Made by a program: the position numbers and the translations under genes. This document shows, in pieces, positions 27,401 through 35,931 of a stretch of 64,000 nt of DNA (position 1 is the stretch's first letter; the number at the start of each line of letters is the position of its first letter). Source of the stretch: CAVXGU01 sp963761615 (GTDB lineage: Bacteria > Acidobacteriota > Vicinamibacteria > Vicinamibacterales > CAVVIG01); assembly GCA_963761615.1 (NCBI GenBank), contig CAVXGU010000003.1:1612001-1676000 (forward strand). Reading direction: 5' to 3'. The notes beneath the pieces were generated by a model. That model was not told the DNA's origin and did not search any database. It worked only from the letters and a program-made list of their open reading frames with translations.

Positions 27401-27663
27401 CCTTTTTTTCGGATCACCTCTTGGAGGATCTGCTTGTCGAGCGTCAAGTCGGCCACGAGCCGCTTCAGTCGCGCGTTCTCCTCGCGCATCTGCCGGAGCT
27501 CGCGCACCTCGGAGACGCCCAGACCGCCATATTTCTTCTTCCAGAGGTAGAACGTCGCCTCGGCAATCCCGATCTGCCGGCACACGTCGGCGACGGGCGT
27601 GCCACTCTCGGCCAGCCGCAGGGCGTAGGCCACTTGCTCTTCCGAATACCGGGACTTCTTCAT
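27397..27663 (-). CDS. IS3-family OrfA
   Basis: 88 residues: KKSRYSEEQVAYALRLAESG, a helix-turn-helix (VADVCRQIGIAEATFYLWKK), then a leucine-zipper segment (ELRQMREENARLKRLVADLT) and the end VIRKKG. An A-rich slippery run in the last codons is the usual place for the -1 frameshift that makes the OrfAB transposase. Confidence 0.88.
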   Translation of the reverse strand: MKKSRYSEEQVAYALRLAESGTPVADVCRQIGIAEATFYLWKKKYGGLGVSEVRELRQMREENARLKRLVADLTLDKQILQEVIRKKG

Positions 27664-27745
27664 CGCTTCTCCTTGCCCCCGCCGGGGCTGGCCGAAGCGA
27701 CCGTACTCTACTTTTCACCTGTCGCGAAAAACTGGGACCACGTCA

Positions 27746-28333
27746 TTATCGCTGCGAGCTGCACGACCAAGGTAACCACCATGATGACGAAGGCCGTAGT
27801 CATCCCGAGTGAATCCCTTGAGTTCCATCAGCGTCAGCGCCAGCGCGTCGCTGATGGCCAGCATGACTGCTGTACTGGCTGACGGCGTGAGACCGTGCGG
27901 GCAAGGGCTCGCGGATAATCCCCATGTCCAGCACGATATCGCTGAAGGTTCGAAGGTCCGAATCGGCATGGGAGGTAATGCCGATGACGGTCTTGAGTCC
28001 CACATGACGCCCCAGCTGCAGCACCTCGAGCACCTCCCGAGTCTTGCCACTCGTTGAGAACGCGACGATCGCATCACCAGTACCGATCAGGCCAAGATCG
28101 CCATGGGCCGCCTCCCCAGGATGAATGAACGAGGCCGGTGTGCCAGTTGAGCAGAGCGTCGATGCGAATTTACGCGCGACGTGACCAGCTTTGCCCATGC
28201 CGGTTGTGAGCACCTTCCCCGGCGCCGCTCGCAGGGCGGAGACCGCTCGCTCGAAATCAGCGGTGACCCGAACTGCGGCAATGGCAGCGGCTTCGGCAGC
28301 CAGAATTGCGGCAATTCGGCTCTGAATATCCAT
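27746..28333 (-). pseudogene. KpsF/GutQ/KdsD-type sugar isomerase, SIS domain only
   Basis: D-arabinose-5-phosphate isomerases supply a precursor of Kdo for lipopolysaccharide or capsule. Visible here are ALRAAPGKVLTTGMGKAGHV, FIHPGEAAHGDLGLIGTGDA, IVAFSTSGKTREVLEVLQLG and, after one extra base at 27903-27904, EPCPHGLTPSASTAVMLAIS and MELKGFTRDDYGLRHHGG. The C-terminal CBS domains of the family (about 130 residues) are missing because the IS3 element begins there; the frame ends inside the IS at 27715. So it is doubly damaged. It is odd cargo for an island unless it came with a capsule cluster. Confidence 0.8.
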
Positions 28334-28853
28334 TGTGAGTTGTTGGTCCGTCTAACGGTCGCACTTCAACCGCGGCGGCCCATCACGGCGTGCCGCCGTC
28401 GGCTGCAAACGCGGGTGAGGGCCACCCTCGTCTTGTCCTGCGCGCCGATGGGAGCGACCCTGGGAGCACGCGGCGGGCGCGTCTAAAAGACGCTCATGGG
28501 TGAGATTGGCGTGGAAGCCCGACTATCCGACCACTTCTGGAGCCTGGAGGGGGTGATCGAGCTCTTGGACAGACTTGGGGCGGCGGCCGCATAATGGGCA
28601 CGTCTCAGATCGGAGCGTCCCAATGTTTGAACTGGACATTATCACCGGGATGGAAATCACCTCCGGCTGGCGACTCTTTCGCAAATACGTCATCGACCGC
28701 CTTGTGAAACGTGTGTTTCGACAGGCTTGAGGCAGGCTGAAGCACTACCCCCGTGGCGGAAAGCCCTGTACTTTTCTGATCCGGCTCGATACGATCCATG
28801 AAGCTTGATGCTGCGGTCCCTGATCCGCGGTGTCTGTTCGCCGGACGGCCGTT
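28334..28853. other. Gap with a possible transposase tail
   Basis: A short open stretch at 28497-28595 (+) reads ARLSDHFWSLEGVIELLDRL; the DHxWSLEE-like pattern occurs at the C-terminus of IS1-type transposases, so this may be an IS remnant. The following 28624-28731 could encode a 35-residue peptide (EITSGWRLFRKYVIDRLV), which I do not recognise. Confidence 0.3.
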
Positions 28854-29015
28854 ATGCCCGCCGCCAATCGTCGCCCCTTGTTCGTGCGCGTCGCCCTGTG
28901 GGCATTTCTCGGACCGTGGGTCCTTGTCGCAGGTGTTCTGACGGTCGTGTTTACGTTCGCTGTTCTTGCTGCGGCCACGCAGGTGCTCGCGGCGCTCTTC
29001 CAGCACCTCCGATAG
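28854..29015 (+). CDS. Small single-helix membrane protein
   Basis: 53 residues from ATG 28854: a basic start (MPAANRRPLFVRVALW) and one long hydrophobic helix (FLGPWVLVAGVLTVVFTFAV), ending TQVLAALFQHLR. Its place at the start of the transfer-like gene block suggests a role there, but no family is recognised. Confidence 0.45.
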   Translation: MPAANRRPLFVRVALWAFLGPWVLVAGVLTVVFTFAVLAAATQVLAALFQHLR

Positions 29016-29363
29016 CATCGCCCCACGCATCCCTTCGATCGCCGACCCGGTAGACGGGCCCCGTCGGACGGCTGGATCGGTCTGTCCGTGACATGGTGTC
29101 TTGTTCATCGTTCGCTGTCCGTGCACCGGTCATGCGTCGTGATCAGGTCTGCGGTCAGGGTGCGCGCCAGTCGGCGGCGCCACGGACGCCCGCCGGGCTG
29201 CACCGGATTCCCGCTGACGCGGCGTGCCAGGGGACCTGTCACGCCCGGTGCGGCCGCCCGGTCGGCGGGCACCGCCGCCTGGCGCTTCTGCTCTCTGCAG
29301 GACGCGTGATGGTTCCTCTGGGCGCGAAGGAACCAATCACGGTTCCTGAGGAGAGACAGAACC
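29016..29363. other. Gap with inverted repeat before the 29364 gene
   Basis: No convincing gene. TGGTTCCT (29310-29317) and AGGAACCA (29328-29335) form a perfect 8-bp inverted repeat with a 10-bp spacer, 28 bp before the next start codon. It could be an operator or a small hairpin in the leader. Confidence 0.4.
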
Positions 29364-29682
29364 ATGATGACCGCCACCTCGACCGACACCGTGACCGTGA
29401 AGATCAGCGCGAACGACAAGGGCAACCCGCCGGGAAAGCTGGCCGACGCCGAACTGCACTTCACCAGCGGCCCGCTCGCGGGCCTGAAGCTGGTCGGCTT
29501 CGCGATCTGGGAGCGCCGCGGCGGCGGCGGCCGCAACGTCACGTTCCCGGCGCGCCAGGTACTCGGTGAACGGCGAGCGCCGCAGCTTCGCGCTGCTGCG
29601 ACCGGTCGCCGACACCTCCGCGCAGACGGCCGTCCGTGATCTGATCCTCCAGGCCTACGACGACTTCACCGCGCAGCTCTAG
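29364..29682 (+). CDS. Conserved-looking small protein; one frameshift
   Basis: ATG 29364 follows GAGGAGAG. The protein reads TVTVKISANDKGNPPGKLAD, AELHFTSGPLAGLKLVGFAI and WERRGGGGRNVTFPAR; removing one G at 29558-29559 continues with QYSVNGERRSFALLRPVADT and AVRDLILQAYDDFTAQL to the stop at 29680-29682, about 105 residues. The mostly beta pattern followed by a C-terminal helix recalls SpoVG-like small DNA-binding proteins, but I cannot claim the family. It lies at the head of the transfer-like block. Confidence 0.55.
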
Positions 29683-29867
29683 CGCGGCCCGCCGGGCGGT
29701 CGGGCCTACGGGCGTCGGCCGCCTCCTCTCGCTTCTTCGGCCCGCCGGATGACGTGTGGCGAGCGGGTCGTCCGCCGACGCCCGCCTGCATCCGTTCGAG
29801 GCCCATGACGCGGCGCGCGTGACGTGGCGGCCGCGCGTCATCCGCGTGCTCACTGTGGCCGCACGAA

Positions 29868-29917
29868 AGGGTCACATATGACCCTGTGACCTGACCCTGA
29901 GGGTCATCTCTGACCCT
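29868..29917. repeat. Cluster of five TGACCCT/AGGGTCA units
   Basis: AGGGTCA at 29868, TGACCCT at 29879, 29892 and 29911, and AGGGTCA at 29900. The first two and the middle two form perfect inverted repeats (spacers of 4 bp and 1 bp). Such short dense repeats are typical of replication iterons, a transfer origin or a multi-site operator. No coding gene covers 29683-30126. Confidence 0.6.
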
Positions 29918-30126
29918 CGACTGCCTTCGGCAGGACGGGCATGCGCTGACACGTGCCCTGTCGTCGGACGCGCTCGGCGCACCTCATTCGCGCGCGTTTC
30001 TTCAAGCAAAGCGACGCGGTCGCGAGACATCGTGCGGACCGATCTGGCGTCGCCGCCGTGTCCCGTCCCGACTCGCGGCGACCTGTCACGCGTCTTGCCT
30101 GAGGCTCCCGTCGACAGGAGCGCCCG

Positions 30127-30252
30127 ATGCCACTGAATGACGCCACGAAGGCGCCGGTTGCCTTCGCCCTCTGCGCGTCGGCCTCGCAGAGGGGACGCCT
30201 GACCGCCGCCCTCGAAGACCGCGGCGTCGTCGGGAGGATCTTCTCGTCATGA
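30127..30252 (+). CDS. Possible 41-residue leader or small protein
   Basis: The open frame ATG 30127 to TGA 30252 encodes MPLNDATKAPVAFALCASAS and continues to GRIFSS. Its stop overlaps the next start as ATGA, which favours translation coupled to the downstream gene. It may be a real small gene or only a leader. No family. Confidence 0.35.
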   Translation: MPLNDATKAPVAFALCASASQRGRLTAALEDRGVVGRIFSS

Positions 30253-31263
30253 CCGCCCCGGACCCGCGCGCCATCGCCATCGAGGGGCTCGGCTATCCAC
30301 CCCGGCAGGCCGCGTTCCTGGCCTGCGTCACCCGCCACGGCGGCTACTTCATCCGGCGGCAGTACCTCGACTGGATGGGCTGCACCAAGGGCCGCGCGGT
30401 CGTCGAGTTCACCCGCCGGCTCGTGGCCCGTCGCCATGCGACGCGGCACACCTTCTGCCGCACGACGCACGTCTACCACCTGGCGTCGCAGGCGCTCTAT
30501 ACGGGGGCGCCCGACACCACCTGGGGCGACCGCCGCCGCCGTCCGGTGCTGGCCATCAAGGGGCGCTTGATGGGGCTGGACCTGGCGCTCCTCCGTCCCG
30601 ACCTCCAATTCCTCGCGAGCGAGCCCGAACGGCTCGCGTACCTGCGATCGCCTGGGCCTCGACCGCGCGCGGCTCCCGCAGCAGGCGCTCCAGCACTATC
30701 GGTCCGCGGCGCCGACCATTCGCTACTTTCCGGACCCGCTGCTGTTCGGTCTCCGCGAGGCGGATGGGCCAGCCCCGACCGTCGTGTGTGGCTACGTGGA
30801 CGACGGCGCCCGCTCCCTCTCGGGCTTCGCGACCTTCTTGCGCCACCATGCCCAGCTGCTCGCCGCGTTGCCGCGCCGCCAGGTCCTGTACGTGGGGGAA
30901 CGCCCCCAGCAGGCGACGCTCGCCGCGGCCGTCTTCGCGCGGGCCTTTGGGGTTGGTCCGGAGGTCGCGCCAGGACTGGCCCGTGAGGACATCGGCGCGT
31001 TCTTCCGCCTGCGCCGGCTCTACGAGCGACAGGCCTGGGCCGAGCTTCGGACGGAGGGGCTCAATCGCTATTTGACCTGGCGCGCGCGCGCCGGACGCGA
31101 CCTCGACCCGCTCTATGTCGCCTGGACCCTGGACGGGGACGCGGCGCTCGCGCAGGGGGGTGAGCCAGGGGCGAGCCTCGGGCCCGCGGCGTTCGAGGCG
31201 GTCATCTTGCCGCACCAGTACCTGGTCACGGAGGGCCTCGATGCCCACGCGGACGCCTCGTAA
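30249..31263 (+). CDS. Unknown protein of the transfer-like block; one frameshift
   Basis: ATG 30249. The N-terminus looks like a winged helix (GLGYPPRQAAFLACVTRHGG, YFIRRQYLDWMGCTKGRAVV). After FLASEPERLAYLR one extra base at about 30646 shifts the frame; the other frame continues RLGLDRARLPQQALQHYRSA, TIRYFPDPLLFGLREADGPA, VVCGYVDDGARSLSGFATFL and RLYERQAWAELRTEGLNRYL to 31263, about 337 residues in all. It recalls replication-relaxation-type proteins of plasmids, but no nuclease motif is clear. Context: upstream of the coupling-protein genes on the same strand. Confidence 0.6.
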
Positions 31264-31407
31264 ACGCCCGCGCCCACTGTCGTGCCCGGGCAGGGCAGGT
31301 TCCTTGCCCGGGGCGGTGGAAAAGTCGCCCCCGCCTGGGCGCAAGCGCCCGCACGACTGCGGGTTGACCGCGCCGCCTGTCGGCGTTGCGGAAGCGGTGC
31401 CGAGGGG

Positions 31408-31493
31408 GTCCGAGACAGGAGCGACCCCGTGTCCGGCGGACCGGGCGGCTGGCAGCCCGCGTACCACGCCGTGGGGTCGCTCCTGTCTCGGAC
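31408..31493. repeat. Perfect 21-bp inverted repeat upstream of the coupling-protein genes
   Basis: The arms 31408-31428 and 31473-31493 are exact reverse complements (core GAGACAGGAGCGACCCC) with a 44-bp spacer. The stretch 31264-31575 has no gene. It may be a transfer origin, a protein-binding site or a strong hairpin in the leader of the following operon. Confidence 0.7.
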
Positions 31494-31575
31494 CTGTGAT
31501 CACGACGCGAACCACGAACGATCGCGCCGGCGCATCACACGCCGATGCGCGACGCGATCACGAAAGGACTTCGCC

Positions 31576-31899
31576 GTGCCGCTGATTCCTGCACCACCCG
31601 CCGTGCCAGACCGAGATCCCGTGCCGTTGCGCCTGGAGCGCGCGCTGCACGCGCAACTGCGCGACTACGCCGAGTTTCTGGGCAGCACCAAGGAGTACAT
31701 CGTGTCGGAGGCGCTGCGTCGTGTCTTCCGCCACGACAAGGACTTCCTCGCCTGGCAGCGCGCCCGACAGCAGGCGAGCCAGCGCTCGACCGCGACAGCG
31801 CGGACATCACCCGCCGCCCCGGCCGACCCGTCGCCTGACACGACGCGTGGCGCAACCCCGGACGCCACACGCCGCCCAACTGGCAAGGACCGCACGTGA
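31576..31899 (+). CDS. Small putative DNA-binding protein preceding the coupling protein
   Basis: 107 residues from GTG 31576. The conserved-looking part is DPVPLRLERALHAQLRDYAE, then FLGSTKEYIVSEALRRVFRH, a ribbon-helix-helix-like pattern; the tail is Thr/Ala/Arg-rich and disordered. Its stop overlaps the GTG of the TraG-type gene (GTGA). A relaxosome accessory or repressor role is plausible from position; it is inference. Confidence 0.6.
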   Translation: MPLIPAPPAVPDRDPVPLRLERALHAQLRDYAEFLGSTKEYIVSEALRRVFRHDKDFLAWQRARQQASQRSTATARTSPAAPADPSPDTTRGATPDATRRPTGKDRT

Positions 31900-33878
31900 G
31901 GCAGCTGCTCGAACACCGGGCGTGGGTGAGCGGCGCGGTCGCCGGCATCGTGGGCCTCGCGAGCCGCACGATCGTCCCGTGGCGTGCCGACGATCCGATC
32001 CTGGGCCTGATCGCCGTGTATCGGCCGGGGCTCTATCGCGCGCTGTACGCGGGCTACGTCACGCTGCTGTTCACGACGCCGTACCTGGCCGCGTCGGTGA
32101 TCGGTGCGCTCGCGTACATCTTCATCCGCGGGCGGCAGCCGCACGGCGCGCCGGGACCGTTGCCCCCGTTCCCGGAGGTCGAGACCCGCGAGTCCTTGTT
32201 CGTCGTGCTCGGCGAGCAGCACCATCCGCTCAAGCCGGTGCCGGTCGAACATCCGACGTGGCTGGCCGTGCCCGCGGCCGGGCTCTTCACGGGCATCGCC
32301 GTGATCGGCGCCGTCGGCAGCGGCAAGACCACCGGGTGCCTCTATCCCTATGCCGACCAGGTCCTCGGCTACCGGGCGAAGGATCTGAAACGCCGCATCG
32401 GCGGCCTCGTGCTTGAGGTCAAGGGCGACTTTTGCCACGACATCCGACGCCTGCTGCAGCAGCACGGGCGCGGGGAGGACTACCTGGAGGTCAGCCTGGA
32501 CGGCGCCTGGCGCTACAACCCGCTCCACAACGACCTCGACGCGTATGCCCTGGCCTACGGAATCGCCTCCCTGGTGAACGCCGTGTTCGGGAAAGGGAAG
32601 GAGCCGTTCTGGCAGCAGGCCTACACGAACCTCGTGAAGTTCATCATCCTGCTCCACAAGGTCGTCGACGGCTACGTGACGCTGTTCGACGTGTACGAGT
32701 GCGCGATCAACCCGGATCGACTCGCGGAGAAGTTGGCCGAAGGTGAGGGCCGGCTCGAGCCGGCGATGGAGATCGTGTTCTCGCGGGACGCGTATGAGAC
32801 CGATGCCGGGTGGGGTGAGCTGGGGATTCAACTGGATCCGGCGTCCGGCCAGGTCGTCGGGCCCGACACCGAGGAGGTCCGGACGCGTCTCGAGGCCCAC
32901 AACATCGCGTACAGCCGGCGGCGCAAGACCGGCGACGCCGATCCTCGTCTGCAGCAGCTCGAGGCGGTCAAGCGGTGGTTCGAGCACGACTGGCGCCGCA
33001 TCGAACCCAAGTTGCGGACCTCGATCATCGAAGGGATCTCGGTCTTCCTGTCGCTCTTCGATGATAGTCCCGCCGTGAAATACGTCTTCTGCCCGCCCAA
33101 GGCGTGCTACGACCCGATCGCGAACGCCGACGGCCGGTACGGTCGACCGCTGCCCCCGTTCAGCACGCTCCTCGACACCGGCCGGATGTGTGCCCTGAAC
33201 TTTCCCATGGCCACGAACCCCGCGCTCGCCAAAGTCATCGGGACGATGATGAAGCAGGACTTCCAGCGAGCCGTCCTGGCGCGCATCCCGGCCATGGCCG
33301 CGCAATCCGATCGGCACTGGCGAGAAGTGCTGTTCCTCTGCGACGAGTACCACGCGTTCGCGACAGCGGGGGAGGAGGACCCGACCGGCGACGAGAAGTT
33401 CTTCAGCCTCTCACGTCAGGGCAAGTGCATCGCCATCGTGGCGACGCAGAGTCTGAGCTCGCTCAAGTCCGCGCTTCCGGGCGAGAGCTGGCGGACGCTC
33501 CTCCAGACCTTCCGGACGAAGGTGTTCCTGGCACTCACCGACGACTTCAGTGCGAAAGTGGCGAGCGATCTCTGTGGGCGAGCGGAACGCCTCGTGCCAC
33601 AGTACCACCTGGCCGAGAGTGGCCAGGACGCCCGCATCAGCGTGCTCACCGGACAAGCCGCGGCGCACAAGTCGACGATCAGCACGTCGAAGAGCTACGC
33701 AGTCCACCGCGACAACGTCTTCGAGGCAAAGGTCTTCGCCGAGCTGCGGAACGCCCAGGCGGTGGCGCTGGCGTACGACGGCTCCAATCCCCACCCGCCG
33801 ACGTACTGCTACCTCAAGCCCAGCTACTTGGATCGCAAGCGGACGTACTTCGAGCAGGTCCGTCGAGGCGAGGTGTGA
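31896..33878 (+). CDS. TraG/VirD4-type coupling ATPase
   Basis: 660 residues from GTG 31896. Two hydrophobic segments near residues 10-75 anchor it in the membrane. Walker A is AVIGAVGSGKTTGCLYP (around residue 140) and Walker B is EVLFLCDEYHAFA (around residue 478), with SLSRQGKCIAIVATQSLSSL just after it, typical of VirD4/TraG proteins. These hexameric ATPases bring the relaxase-DNA complex to the type IV channel. It is followed within 3 bp by a VirB11-type ATPase gene. No relaxase or VirB4 gene was recognised. Confidence 0.88.
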   Translation: MRQLLEHRAWVSGAVAGIVGLASRTIVPWRADDPILGLIAVYRPGLYRALYAGYVTLLFTTPYLAASVIGALAYIFIRGRQPHGAPGPLPPFPEVETRESLFVVLGEQHHPLKPVPVEHPTWLAVPAAGLFTGIAVIGAVGSGKTTGCLYPYADQVLGYRAKDLKRRIGGLVLEVKGDFCHDIRRLLQQHGRGEDYLEVSLDGAWRYNPLHNDLDAYALAYGIASLVNAVFGKGKEPFWQQAYTNLVKFIILLHKVVDGYVTLFDVYECAINPDRLAEKLAEGEGRLEPAMEIVFSRDAYETDAGWGELGIQLDPASGQVVGPDTEEVRTRLEAHNIAYSRRRKTGDADPRLQQLEAVKRWFEHDWRRIEPKLRTSIIEGISVFLSLFDDSPAVKYVFCPPKACYDPIANADGRYGRPLPPFSTLLDTGRMCALNFPMATNPALAKVIGTMMKQDFQRAVLARIPAMAAQSDRHWREVLFLCDEYHAFATAGEEDPTGDEKFFSLSRQGKCIAIVATQSLSSLKSALPGESWRTLLQTFRTKVFLALTDDFSAKVASDLCGRAERLVPQYHLAESGQDARISVLTGQAAAHKSTISTSKSYAVHRDNVFEAKVFAELRNAQAVALAYDGSNPHPPTYCYLKPSYLDRKRTYFEQVRRGEV

Positions 33879-33880
33879 CC

Positions 33881-34834
33881 ATGAGTTTTGAGATCATCCT
33901 GCCGTTCCTTCGGCCGATCGCCGGCTTCATCGAGGACGCAGACGTCAGCGAGATCATGGTGAACCCTGGCGGGCGGATCTTCGTGGAACGTCAGGGCACC
34001 GTCACCGAGGCGACCAAGGTTCAGATTAGCGAGAAGAACCTGCAGGTGGCGGTAAGGAACATCGCACGCCTGCTGGCCGACGACGTCTCGGAGGAGCAGC
34101 CCATTCTGGATGCGAGACTGCCCGACGGCTCGCGGGTGGCCGCCGTCTTACCGCCGTGCAGCGTCGGCGGCACGACGCTGACCATTCGAAAGTTTCAGAG
34201 TCGATTCTTTACCGTCGATGATCTCGTCCGCTGCGGGACGCTGACGCCGGCGATCGTGGACGTTGTGCGAGAGGCGCTGTCGGCGAGGCAAACGCTCTTG
34301 ATCAGCGGGGGCACCAGCACCGGGAAGACCACGCTCTTGAACGCTCTGGCGACTCTGCTGCCGCCGACGGACCGAATCGTGCTCATCGAAGACACGGCCG
34401 AGCTGCGAGTGGAGCATCCGAACGTGGTGCGATTCGAGGCGAGGCGGGCACAGCGAGATCTGCCAGCAGTTACGATCCGCGAACTGCTCAAGGCCACCTT
34501 GCGTCATCGACCCGACCGAATCATCGTCGGTGAAGTACGCGGCGGCGAGGCCTATGACCTCCTGCAGGCGCTCAATACAGGCCATGCCGGCACGCTGTCG
34601 ACCATTCATGCGAATTCGGCGCAGCAAGCACTCGCTCGCTTGACGTCGTGCGTCCTGCAGGGCGGTGTCGACCTCCCGTATCAGGCGATACGCCATCAGA
34701 TCGCTGACGCGATCAACGTGGTGTTGCACCTTGAGCGTCGGTACGGAGTCCGCGGCGTGTCCGGGGTGGTTCGGCTGCGTCGGTACGCTCCCGACCGCGA
34801 CCAGTACGAGTGGGACAGCGTCGCCGTTGCGTAG
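33881..34834 (+). CDS. VirB11/CpaF-type secretion ATPase
   Basis: 317 residues from ATG 33881. The N-terminal domain includes EDADVSEIMVNPGGRIFVER. Walker A is LLISGGTSTGKTTLLNAL (around residue 145), the Asp box is IVLIEDTAELRVEHPNVVRF, and Walker B/His box region is PDRIIVGEVRGGEAYDLLQA and GHAGTLSTIHANSAQQALAR. The length and the Thr-Gly-Lys-Thr motif agree with the TrbB/VirB11 group. It powers pilus or substrate export in type IV systems. It follows the coupling ATPase in the same operon. Confidence 0.9.
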   Translation: MSFEIILPFLRPIAGFIEDADVSEIMVNPGGRIFVERQGTVTEATKVQISEKNLQVAVRNIARLLADDVSEEQPILDARLPDGSRVAAVLPPCSVGGTTLTIRKFQSRFFTVDDLVRCGTLTPAIVDVVREALSARQTLLISGGTSTGKTTLLNALATLLPPTDRIVLIEDTAELRVEHPNVVRFEARRAQRDLPAVTIRELLKATLRHRPDRIIVGEVRGGEAYDLLQALNTGHAGTLSTIHANSAQQALARLTSCVLQGGVDLPYQAIRHQIADAINVVLHLERRYGVRGVSGVVRLRRYAPDRDQYEWDSVAVA

Positions 34835-35238
34835 ACCGGGTAAACGACGTCGTGAACAAGAGGAGAGAAGGGAATCGTGAATCGCGAAGCGCAGTGCAGC
34901 CGACGCGATCGACCTCGTCTGCGCGTCGTGCGCCAGCGGGGACGCGTCGTCGCATCGCTGATCAGAGTCACGCGCTACGACGCGGAGCGCGGCACGGTGA
35001 ATCCATGTTCGCGGCCAGCGCCGTCGCGACCGGCCCGGCCTGACGGGTTCTGGTGCCCGGCTCAACCTCGCGGACATCACCCGGCTAGCCTGGCAACGGC
35101 CTCGATGCCACGAGAGGTGGCACCTGCTGGCGCCGGCGGATCCCCTACGCGCGGAAGCGAACACCCTGCAGCCGGCGCTTTAGCGCCGGCTGCGTGGCTT
35201 GGGCGGACAATTGCGAGCTCAAAACGGGAGGCTCACCA
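34835..35238 (+). other. Gap with strong hairpin (35168-35193)
   Basis: GCAGCCGGCGC and GCGCCGGCTGC (11 bp each) pair around a 4-base TTTA loop at 35168-35193, without a U-run. It may end transcription of the ATPase operon or protect its mRNA. A GTG at 34877 behind a GAGGAGAGAAGG site opens a long frame, but its composition looks non-coding from about 35030, so I do not call a gene. Confidence 0.45.
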
Positions 35239-35577
35239 ATGGCGCGCGAACTGCCGAACCGGTTCAACTCATCGTTGTGGATTCCACCGACGCGTTCGGC
35301 TCCGTCTGGCAAGTCCAACGCCGGAGGCGTCGCTTTGCGACGGCAGGAACCAGCCGTGGCCGAAAACGGGACCTCCGTCGGCGATGCGCCGCCGACGCGG
35401 CTGCTGCGGTTTCCGGCGGTTCGGGAACGGACCGGATTGTCACGCTCGACGATCTGGCGTCTCGAGCGTCGGGGCGACTTTCCGCAGCATCGCCGGATCT
35501 CAGCGAATGTCGTCGCATGGGTTGAAACGGAGGTCGCGGGCTGGATTCAGTCGCGCGTGAAACCCGGGGCAGGCTGA
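35239..35577 (+). CDS. AlpA-like helix-turn-helix regulator
   Basis: 112 residues from ATG 35239, with GGGAGG upstream. A variable N-terminus is followed by the AlpA/MerR-like motif RLLRFPAVRERTGLSRSTIW and RLERRGDFPQHRRISANVVA, ending WVETEVAGWIQSRVKPG. AlpA-type proteins activate integrase or excision genes of P4-like elements, which fits this island; the target promoter is not identified. Confidence 0.8.
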   Translation: MARELPNRFNSSLWIPPTRSAPSGKSNAGGVALRRQEPAVAENGTSVGDAPPTRLLRFPAVRERTGLSRSTIWRLERRGDFPQHRRISANVVAWVETEVAGWIQSRVKPGAG

Positions 35578-35931
35578 GATTGGAGCAAGCTGCGCTGTGT
35601 TCCGGCGCGGCCCGGCGTGCCCTGACGGGCTCCGGCGCGACCGGCGCCACCACGATGTCGCGGACATGGTGACGCACCGCTACAGGCTTGCCAAATAAGG
35701 ATTGAAAAGTCGCAGGACGTCCCGGACATGCTACATTCGCGCAGTGCCATACGGTTCGCATCGCCGCTTCCCGGCCGCGGTCCAACCGTGAGCGGCTAAT
35801 ACAACGCGGCGAAGCCTACCCATGAGCGGGAGTCTATGACGAGCGCCCGAGTGGAGACGTTGATGCGAACCGAGGGGAAGAGCCTGGTTGAACACGCGCC
35901 TGCCTCGATCTCAGAAACGGTCGTCCGGCCG

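Larger units (their letters stand above)
26473..27745 (-). mobile_element. IS3-family element, decayed
   Basis: About 1.27 kb. It has an intact orfA and an orfB split by several frameshifts. Ends were placed by a weak inverted repeat beginning TGACGT at 26473 and its complement ending at 27745; the borders are approximate. The 5' end of the gene on the left and the 3' end of kdsD on the right are both missing and no target-site duplication is visible, so the insertion was probably followed by a deletion. Confidence 0.7.

Noticed and set aside
35168..35193. Rho-independent terminator
   Set aside because: The 11-bp stem is perfect but no U-run follows, so I list it only as a hairpin.
34877..35560. 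Possible gene after the VirB11-type ATPase
   Set aside because: It has a good ribosome-binding site, but most of its length is Arg/Pro/Ala-rich and overlaps the AlpA-like gene in another frame.
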